NCBI GenBank assembly: GCA_020434605.1
Contig: JAGRAL010000427.1
Coordinates: forward strand, 1 to 6,308
DNA from: Bdellovibrionales bacterium
GTDB taxonomy: Bacteria > Bdellovibrionota > Bdellovibrionia > Bdellovibrionales > UBA840
Length of the DNA: 6,308 nucleotides
Direction of reading: 5' to 3'
Shown: in pieces, positions 1 through 5,248 of the stretch
How positions within the stretch are numbered: the first letter of the stretch is position 1
How the letters are laid out: every line of letters begins with the position of its first letter
Translations under genes and position numbers: made by a program
Notes under the pieces: generated by a model
What the model was told of the DNA's origin: nothing
The model's database searches: none
Seen by the model: the letters and a program-made list of their open reading frames with translations, nothing else

Positions 1-1
1 G

Positions 2-88
2 GAGCAAGTTATTAAGTTCTTTAAAGAGAAGTATCCTGAGTTTACGAACTTGCAAATCATTGGCCCTGAATCTTCAGTGGAAATTTGA
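2..88 (+). CDS. C-terminal tail of an unidentified protein (5' end outside window)
   Basis: An open frame runs in from the left edge for 28 codons and stops at TGA (86-88). The visible tail is charged and soluble-looking (VIKFFKEKYPEF, then LQIIGPESSVEI), like a small alpha/beta C-terminal subdomain. It lies 6 bases before the CotH-like gene and in the same frame, so the two are almost certainly co-transcribed. From family knowledge, CotH and VTC genes are often accompanied by a DUF4956 membrane protein with a small soluble C-terminal domain, so this may be that partner. The 28 residues do not prove it. The alternative is any other operon member. Confidence 0.6.
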   Translation, partial: EQVIKFFKEKYPEFTNLQIIGPESSVEI

Positions 89-94
89 TGTAAA

Positions 95-2941
95 ATGAAA
101 GCGCAAAATCGAAAAATTACGATAATAGCATTGTCCACTTTTTTAGTGTTGAATGCTGTTGTCGGTATATACATACAGTTTAAATATCGTACAAAAGCTC
201 TAGTTGCTAACTCATTTTCTAAGACTGAAATGATACCAAGTGAACCTTGGTATGCTCCAATTTCTACGAAACTAGACGAATATCAATATTTAGTAAGAGA
301 GCCAGACTCCTACAAGTTAGAGTTTAGTGATAAAAATATAATTAAAGTTAATAATATCGTTGAGAAACTAATCAAACAAGGTCGAATGGCTGATGGTGAT
401 AGAGATTGGGTTCCAGCGCACTTTGTAAATGGTGACGATGTTTACGAGGTTAAGGCTCGTTTACGTGGCGGGCTTTCTGTGCACTGGGCAAATGATTACA
501 AATCCTGGAGAATTCGTTTTCCTAGTAACAACTTATTTCACGGAATGCGCGAGATAAACTTTATTGTGGTACATGATCGTGGTTACTACATGGAGATACT
601 TGGATTTCACATAGCGAGAAGTCTTGGCTTACTTACTTTCCGTGATAGTTTTGCGAACTTATCTGTAAACTTAACGGGAAAAAAGTATCTTTACTATTTG
701 GTGGAAAGCCCTAATAAAGAGTTTTTAGAATCAAACAATAAAGCCGCTAGTGCTATTTTTCGTATTAGAGATCAGTCAATATCTGCTCGCTACAAGACCA
801 ACGGAATGTTAGGTAGTAGTTTTACGCCTGAAGTTTACAATAACTATGTCGGTAAAACAGATAGAACGCCGTTTTATGTGACTGCACTCTCTAAATTGTT
901 AGAAGCGGATACTGCTAAAGAAGCCATTTTGATGTCGAAAGTCGATAAGTTTGCCGCTGCAGAAGCAATTGTGACATTTGCAGGTACTCACCATGGTTTG
1001 GCAGCTACAAATCGTTATTTATATTACGATGATACTGTCGGAAAATTTGAACCAATTTTGTTTGATATTAACGTAGATAAAATTGGCGAGAACATTGAAA
1101 AAGGGATAGAGCTTGGGCCTAGGTACGCGTTTGGTAAGGGCTACCTACCTCACTTCCAGTTATTGAAAGACCCGATGTATCGTTTTGCAAGGAACAAATA
1201 TCTTTGGGAGCTAGTAAAGGATGACGGAGCTTTGATCTTAGGGATTTATGATCAACTTCGTAAACACTTTGATAAAAACTTTCTGACTTCTGATGTAATT
1301 GGTAAAAACTTTACTAAAAACGTAAATGGTATTCGTGACTCACTAAAACATAATATCAGTTTAATTAAAAAAGAGTTAATTTTTGCAAAAGCATTTGTTT
1401 TAGCAAAAACTTTAAACGTAGCCGATAAATCCGCTGTTCACTCTGTTCGAGTGAGAGCTTCTGCGCATGTACCAATTCAGTGGACTGAAATGAGTATCGA
1501 CGGAAGTTATGCAAACCCAGGTGAATCTTTGAAGGTATACCGTGATTCTAATAATAACAGGAAATTAGACTCTTCGGATGAATCCATTGGATCTTTTGTG
1601 TTTCAGTCAGATGTAGAGCGATTAGTGTTTAGACCTGATGAAGACGTTCTTATACACCCAGGGCGTAATGAAGAAGGCAATGCTATGGCTCGTGAGGAAC
1701 TATTTTTTGTTAGTGGAGCTAGTGTAAAGTCTAAGAAATTAAAGTTTCATTATACATTCACAAACGCTGTAACAAACGCAGTGATTGATCAAGATGACCT
1801 GTGGAGTTCTATTGAAAATGTCTCTAGAACTGACGAGATGGCAGCGAGAACTCGCACTAGAAATGAGTTCTTGAAGTCTAACCCAGAATTTGTAAAAGAC
1901 GGTAAGGGTGTCATGTTAAAAAAGGGCACATATATTTTTGATCAAAATGTAGTGGTGCCAGAAGGTGTGCCTGTAAAGATAAATGCTGGTGTAACAATTA
2001 AAATTGCAGCCAATAAAAGCTTTATATCATATTCGCCTGTACAAGCGTTAGGTACAGAAAAAGAAATCATTCACGTTACTTCAAAGTCAGATGGCAACTT
2101 TATGGTTTTTGCGGTAGTTGGACCACTGAAAGCTAAAACAATTTTACGTCATATGTTGTTTGAAAATTACTCTGAGGGAGCTTTTGCCAACTCTTTTTTT
2201 ACTGGTGGAGTCAGTGTGTTTTCAGCTCCTGTAGATCTAGAATATAGTGTGTTTACTGGTGGTGATAGTGAAGACGGCTTCAATGCCAAAAATTCAAAAG
2301 GGGTGATCTCTAACTGTACTTTTAGTGGTCATAAATCAGATGCTGTAGATTTAGACTTTGGAGACTTCTTAGTCGAAAATTCTAAGTTCATTAAGAACAG
2401 GGGTGATGGTTTTGATGTTTCAGGAAGTAATATCATCCTAAGAAACAACATACATATGGATAATGTGGATAAAGGTGTCAGTGTCGGTGAAAATAGTAGG
2501 GTCATCATATTTAATAGCTATTTTGCGAATAATGGAATTGGTGTAGCAGTAAAAGATAGATCTGATGCACGTGTGTACTCATCATCATTCGTTGATAATG
2601 CGGTTGCGTATGCATCTTACCAAAAGAAGCCTATTTTTTCTGGTGGCACCGGTAATATTAACTCTTCCGTTTTATGGGGAAATGGTAAACAAGTCTCTTT
2701 GGACAATGACTCAAAAGTTCACTTTCAGCATAATCTTTTACAGGACATTGAAACTGCTCCAAGTGAAAATTTTAGTTTTAGCCCACTATTTTATACTGAT
2801 AATGGAATTAAATTTTTAAAAAGTAGCGATAGCAAATATAATCTTTCAGAAAAAGAAGTTGCTCTGATCAATAAAGAGCTAGGGGACATAGGAACCTTAA
2901 AAGTTGGTTCTCCTTTGGGTTATCTTGGAGCTTACTTGTGA
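95..2941 (+). CDS. Membrane-anchored CotH kinase-like protein with C-terminal right-handed beta-helix
   Basis: A 948-residue protein. A short basic N-terminus and one hydrophobic segment (about residues 8-27) with no clear cleavage site suggest a signal anchor, leaving the rest outside the cytoplasm. Residues about 105-345 resemble the CotH family, atypical secretory kinases first known from spore coats. Visible landmarks are LRGG (123-126), a lysine-aromatic-basic strand (KSWRIRF, 136-142), GYY (163-165), N306-RYLYY, and FDIN with D324 as the likely metal-binding Asp. The Asp usually found about 23 residues before that position seems to be replaced by H299-H300. Residues about 446-545 look like a beta domain with an EF-hand-like loop (484-496). 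From about 605 to 880 the sequence is a parallel beta-helix. ATG at 95 is chosen because the upstream in-frame TGA (86-88) limits extension; the only Shine-Dalgarno-like bases (GGAAA at 79-83) are weak and distant, so coupling to the upstream gene is likely. Family assignment is fairly sure. Substrate and activity are unknown. Confidence 0.85.
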   Translation: MKAQNRKITIIALSTFLVLNAVVGIYIQFKYRTKALVANSFSKTEMIPSEPWYAPISTKLDEYQYLVREPDSYKLEFSDKNIIKVNNIVEKLIKQGRMADGDRDWVPAHFVNGDDVYEVKARLRGGLSVHWANDYKSWRIRFPSNNLFHGMREINFIVVHDRGYYMEILGFHIARSLGLLTFRDSFANLSVNLTGKKYLYYLVESPNKEFLESNNKAASAIFRIRDQSISARYKTNGMLGSSFTPEVYNNYVGKTDRTPFYVTALSKLLEADTAKEAILMSKVDKFAAAEAIVTFAGTHHGLAATNRYLYYDDTVGKFEPILFDINVDKIGENIEKGIELGPRYAFGKGYLPHFQLLKDPMYRFARNKYLWELVKDDGALILGIYDQLRKHFDKNFLTSDVIGKNFTKNVNGIRDSLKHNISLIKKELIFAKAFVLAKTLNVADKSAVHSVRVRASAHVPIQWTEMSIDGSYANPGESLKVYRDSNNNRKLDSSDESIGSFVFQSDVERLVFRPDEDVLIHPGRNEEGNAMAREELFFVSGASVKSKKLKFHYTFTNAVTNAVIDQDDLWSSIENVSRTDEMAARTRTRNEFLKSNPEFVKDGKGVMLKKGTYIFDQNVVVPEGVPVKINAGVTIKIAANKSFISYSPVQALGTEKEIIHVTSKSDGNFMVFAVVGPLKAKTILRHMLFENYSEGAFANSFFTGGVSVFSAPVDLEYSVFTGGDSEDGFNAKNSKGVISNCTFSGHKSDAVDLDFGDFLVENSKFIKNRGDGFDVSGSNIILRNNIHMDNVDKGVSVGENSRVIIFNSYFANNGIGVAVKDRSDARVYSSSFVDNAVAYASYQKKPIFSGGTGNINSSVLWGNGKQVSLDNDSKVHFQHNLLQDIETAPSENFSFSPLFYTDNGIKFLKSSDSKYNLSEKEVALINKELGDIGTLKVGSPLGYLGAYL
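1544..1582 (+). other. EF-hand/dockerin-like calcium loop encoded within the CotH-like protein
   Basis: Residues 484-496 read DSNNNRKLDSSDE. They place D484, N486, N488, L491, D492 and D495 at positions 1, 3, 5, 8, 9 and 12 of the classical 12-residue calcium loop. The usual Gly at position 6 is Arg. The preceding VYR and following SIG give the 'Y-x-D-x-N-x-N...D-x-x-E' look seen in extracellular beta-sandwich repeats. Calcium binding is inferred from the pattern and would suit a protein acting outside the cytoplasm. Confidence 0.6.
2240..2629 (+). repeat. Protein-level beta-helix coils (six repeats of 21-23 residues)
   Basis: Residues 716-845 of the CotH-like protein fall into successive coils beginning at about 716, 737, 758, 780, 803 and 825. 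Each has the pattern small/hydrophobic strand, N-S-x-F or N-C-T-F turn, a polar turn rich in N, G and D, then a hydrophobic strand (GFNAKN, AVDLDF, GFDVSG, GVSVGE, GVAVKD). This is the usual right-handed parallel beta-helix (PbH1) signature of polysaccharide lyases, epimerases and surface-binding proteins. The repeats are degenerate at DNA level and are not a nucleotide repeat array. Less regular coils extend on both sides. Confidence 0.75.
2927..2930 (+). promoter_or_regulatory. Ribosome binding site for the VTC gene
   Basis: GGAG lies 7 bases before the GTG at 2938, inside the last codons of the CotH-like gene. It supports the non-ATG start, which otherwise rests on the 4-base GTGA overlap and on the position of the first conserved VTC motif (R13-F-E-I-K-Y). 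Confidence 0.65.
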
Positions 2942-3669
2942 TAGCTCAAGATATAATTGCTACACCTGTAAGTCGTTTTGAGATTAAATACATAGTTCCT
3001 AAGTTTCTTAAGACTCAAATTATTCAAGATATTTCAAAAATCGCTGTATTGGACAGTAATATAGTGGCAGGTTCCAACAGTTATGAAGTGAACAGCATTT
3101 ATTTTGATACAAGCAACTTGTCAGCGTTTTACGAGAAGATGGCTGGGGTTTTACATAGAAAAAAGTTTCGCATTAGATATTACGGGGATGATCAGTCATC
3201 AGCATCTTTAGAAATTAAAGAAAGACTACATGATCGAATTTTGAAACGTAAAGATAAGCTTACCTCTAATGAATACGAAAATCTAACTAGAGGCATGCAT
3301 TTTAGTAGTAATAAAAAAACACTAAGAGAATATTTTTACTCTACAACGCTGAATAGCTTACGTCCGGTAGTTACTGTCTCTTATCAGCGTCTACCTTTTG
3401 TAGGAAAAAATGATATTAATCTAAGGATTACTCTCGATGACAATATTAGAGTGAGACCTTGGTTACGTGGTAGAGAAGCCCAAGTTAATTACCCACTATT
3501 GTCTAAGGGTGAGTCTGTATTAGAAATAAAGTTTAACAACGTAATGCCGCATTGGTGCGAGAAGATAGTTGAAAAGTATGCTCTAACTAACACGGCATGC
3601 AGTAAGTATGCGATGGGTCTTAGTAAGTGTGCAAGCCATGGTTTTTTTAATATAAACGAGGATTACTAA
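2938..3669 (+). CDS. VTC-domain polyphosphate polymerase
   Basis: A 243-residue soluble protein made almost entirely of a VTC domain, the triphosphate-tunnel fold that in yeast Vtc4 makes polyphosphate from ATP. The family motifs appear in order: RFEIKY (13-18), SIYFDT (53-58), the basic strand KFRIRYY (76-82), LEIKE (91-95) followed by R100 and K103-R104-K105, R151, R163 with TLDD (165-168), LEIK (195-198) and CSKY (221-224). These supply the expected inward-facing Arg/Lys ring and the acidic metal-binding residues, so the enzyme looks intact. It has no signal peptide or membrane segment, so it should act in the cytoplasm or on its inner face; unlike eukaryotic VTC subunits it has no SPX or transmembrane domain. 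The start is GTG (GTGA overlap with the upstream stop), which indicates translational coupling. VTC next to CotH is a recurring bacterial pairing (family knowledge), but how the two cooperate is not established. Another nucleotide-triphosphate activity of the tunnel fold cannot be excluded. Confidence 0.9.
   Translation: MIAQDIIATPVSRFEIKYIVPKFLKTQIIQDISKIAVLDSNIVAGSNSYEVNSIYFDTSNLSAFYEKMAGVLHRKKFRIRYYGDDQSSASLEIKERLHDRILKRKDKLTSNEYENLTRGMHFSSNKKTLREYFYSTTLNSLRPVVTVSYQRLPFVGKNDINLRITLDDNIRVRPWLRGREAQVNYPLLSKGESVLEIKFNNVMPHWCEKIVEKYALTNTACSKYAMGLSKCASHGFFNINEDY
3658..3662 (+). promoter_or_regulatory. Ribosome binding site for the 182-residue membrane protein
   Basis: GAGGA is placed 6 bases before the ATG at 3669, within the end of the VTC gene. 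It is the clearest Shine-Dalgarno sequence in the window. It supports this start and shows the small downstream gene is genuinely translated, coupled through the TAATG stop/start overlap. Confidence 0.7.
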
Positions 3670-4217
3670 TGAGTGATTCTAGATTGGTTCAAATTCGTTT
3701 TGCGCTATTCATACTTCTGGCGCTGTTTGTATCGTTTGCGATCTATCTTAAACCTGTAACAATGAGTACTTATCTTAACGAAGAGCTAGCGAAGAAAGTT
3801 CTTAGTGGTCAAGATAATGGTACGATCAGACGACAGCAAACAAATATGAGTGAAGTGAATAAAGCTTTTGAGAGGCTCACTTTCGATATTCGTAAGGCAG
3901 CAGAAGAAAAGGCATGTTGCGATTCTGCTTATATAGATGGTCTTTCTACTACAATCGGTGAGAGCGTAAAATTAGATACTCACTTAGCACTTTATTTTTT
4001 AAGTTTTGAGACTTTAAAAAAAGACGAGCCTTATCGACAAGTCGCTGCACTTTTACTCTTAAGATCGTTTTATAATAAAAAGTATTATTTTTACTTCGCA
4101 CAAAACTTGGCTAACTCTGATAATGCTTTTGTAAAAAGTGTAGCGGTTAGAGTACTAAAAGGTGATGATAAGCCTTTTAGTATTGCTAAGTGTTTAAAAG
4201 CCGTTCTGAAAAATTAA
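3669..4217 (+). CDS. Uncharacterised single-pass membrane protein, last gene of the CotH-VTC operon
   Basis: A 182-residue protein I do not recognise. Residues 1-10 are short and contain R5 and R10. Residues about 11-27 form one hydrophobic segment (FALFILLALFVSFAIYL), and the remaining 155 residues are hydrophilic and look mostly helical, so a type II anchor with a periplasmic domain is the simplest topology. The soluble part has a Cys pair (C83-C84) and a later Cys (C175), which could form disulfides if exported. Residues about 103-165 show helices of alternating leucine and aromatic residues (ALYFLSFETL, VAALLLLRSF, FVKSVAVRVL) that recall tetratricopeptide or HEAT-like solenoids, without a convincing consensus. 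ATG at 3669 overlaps the VTC stop by one base and has a good ribosome binding site. The position suggests an accessory subunit or anchor for the CotH/VTC pair. That role is inference. Confidence 0.8.
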   Translation: MSDSRLVQIRFALFILLALFVSFAIYLKPVTMSTYLNEELAKKVLSGQDNGTIRRQQTNMSEVNKAFERLTFDIRKAAEEKACCDSAYIDGLSTTIGESVKLDTHLALYFLSFETLKKDEPYRQVAALLLLRSFYNKKYYFYFAQNLANSDNAFVKSVAVRVLKGDDKPFSIAKCLKAVLKN

Positions 4218-4240
4218 CAATAAATTTAAATATTATTAAT
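4209..4240 (-). terminator. Possible weak A/T-only terminator between convergent operons
   Basis: ATTAACAATA (4213-4222) and TATTATTAAT (4231-4240) form an imperfect inverted repeat, 9 of 10 pairs with one C-A mismatch, around an 8-base loop. It spans both stop codons of the converging genes. Read on the - strand it is followed by five T residues (complement of 4209-4213), as in an intrinsic terminator. With no G-C pairs the stem would be unstable, so in an AT-rich genome this may be chance. Confidence 0.25.
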
Positions 4241-5248
4241 ATACCAAGGGATGCTTTCTTTCATACCCTGTTGCAAGGTGTGCGAATAAGCATAATTTAA
4301 AAGCTTTTGCGCTTTTTCAATATTGGCTAGTGAATGACGTATATCTCCAGGTCTGAAGTCTTTGTACTCAGCTTTCATGTTTTCTACATGTGGATGGTGA
4401 GCCTTTAACTCAGCCACAATGATTTTATATAGATCATTTAATGTAGTTCTCTCATTGCACGCTACATTGTAAACCTGGTTGATGGCATTTTTATTTGTTT
4501 TTAACGAAGCTAAAATATTCATTAATACAACATTTTGTATGTAGCAAAAATCTCTACTGGTTTCTCCATCTCCAAAGATTGATACTGGCTGATCTTGAAT
4601 AAGTGATTTAATCCACTTGGGTATTACTGCCGCATAAGCGCCATCAGGGTCTTGTCTAGGACCAAATACGTTAAAATACCTTAGGCCGATCATCTCTATC
4701 CCATATATTTGAGAAAAATTCTTAGCATATACTTCGTTTACTAATTTCGTGATTGCATAAGGAGACAGTGGAGTACCGATTACATCTTCTACCTTAGGCA
4801 TTTCCTGTGAGTCGCCATAAACGGAGCTAGAAGAAGCGTAAACAACTCGTTGGATTCCATTCTCTTTTGCAGCTAGAAACACATTGAGAGTCCCATCCAC
4901 GTTGTTTAGGTGCGAATCCAGAGGCAATTCTATAGATCTTGGTACTGAGCCAAGTGCAGCTTGATGCAGGATAAAATCCTGAGCCTTTGTTGCATTAAGG
5001 CATGTTTGGTAATCTACGATATCACCTTTTATAAAAGTAAAATTAGCTTTTTCCTTATCTGCAATACTCTTTAGAGTATCAATATTTTTTTGGTAGCCCG
5101 TGCTTAAGTTATCTAGGACGGTAACATCTTGCTTTGCTAATAATAGAAACTCAGCAAGGTTGGAGCCGATAAAACCCGCACCGCCTGTTACTAGCCATTT
5201 TTTGGGAGTTTTTGCTAAAGTGGAAGCAATATTACTAAGTGTGTTCAT
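4226..5248 (-). CDS. wbpP: UDP-GlcNAc/UDP-GlcNAcA C4-epimerase, WbpP/TviC type
   Basis: A 340-residue NAD-dependent extended short-chain dehydrogenase/reductase, full length for the family. Visible features are the Rossmann motif TGGAGFIG (21-28, G22/G25/G28), D46 ending beta-2 (VLDN, typical of NAD preference), GDI (75-77), the signature HQAALGSVPRSI (95-106) that marks the WbpP/TviC/WbgU branch, SSSSVYG (139-145, S141 equivalent to the catalytic Ser), and the catalytic pair Y164-K168 in SPYAITK. Further conserved blocks are LRYFNVFGPRQDP-GAYAAVIPKW and GDGETSRDFCY. Residue-by-residue agreement with remembered Pseudomonas WbpP is high throughout. The family interconverts UDP-GlcNAc and UDP-GalNAc, or the uronic acid forms UDP-GlcNAcA and UDP-GalNAcA, in the cytoplasm for O-antigen or capsule synthesis. 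Which form is preferred cannot be read here. The start overlaps the upstream PCP gene by 14 bases; an in-frame TGA just upstream (complement of 5252-5254) excludes a longer N-terminus. Confidence 0.93.
   Translation of the reverse strand: MNTLSNIASTLAKTPKKWLVTGGAGFIGSNLAEFLLLAKQDVTVLDNLSTGYQKNIDTLKSIADKEKANFTFIKGDIVDYQTCLNATKAQDFILHQAALGSVPRSIELPLDSHLNNVDGTLNVFLAAKENGIQRVVYASSSSVYGDSQEMPKVEDVIGTPLSPYAITKLVNEVYAKNFSQIYGIEMIGLRYFNVFGPRQDPDGAYAAVIPKWIKSLIQDQPVSIFGDGETSRDFCYIQNVVLMNILASLKTNKNAINQVYNVACNERTTLNDLYKIIVAELKAHHPHVENMKAEYKDFRPGDIRHSLANIEKAQKLLNYAYSHTLQQGMKESIPWYINNI

Noticed and set aside
2565..2819. An 84-residue open frame on the + strand
   Set aside because: It lies wholly inside the beta-helix part of the CotH-like gene in another frame, has no ribosome binding site and a random-looking composition.
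4248..4268. GGGATG ... CATACCC hairpin near the end of the epimerase gene
   Set aside because: It has a bulge, lies within conserved coding sequence (IPWY region) and is not followed by a T-run on either strand.
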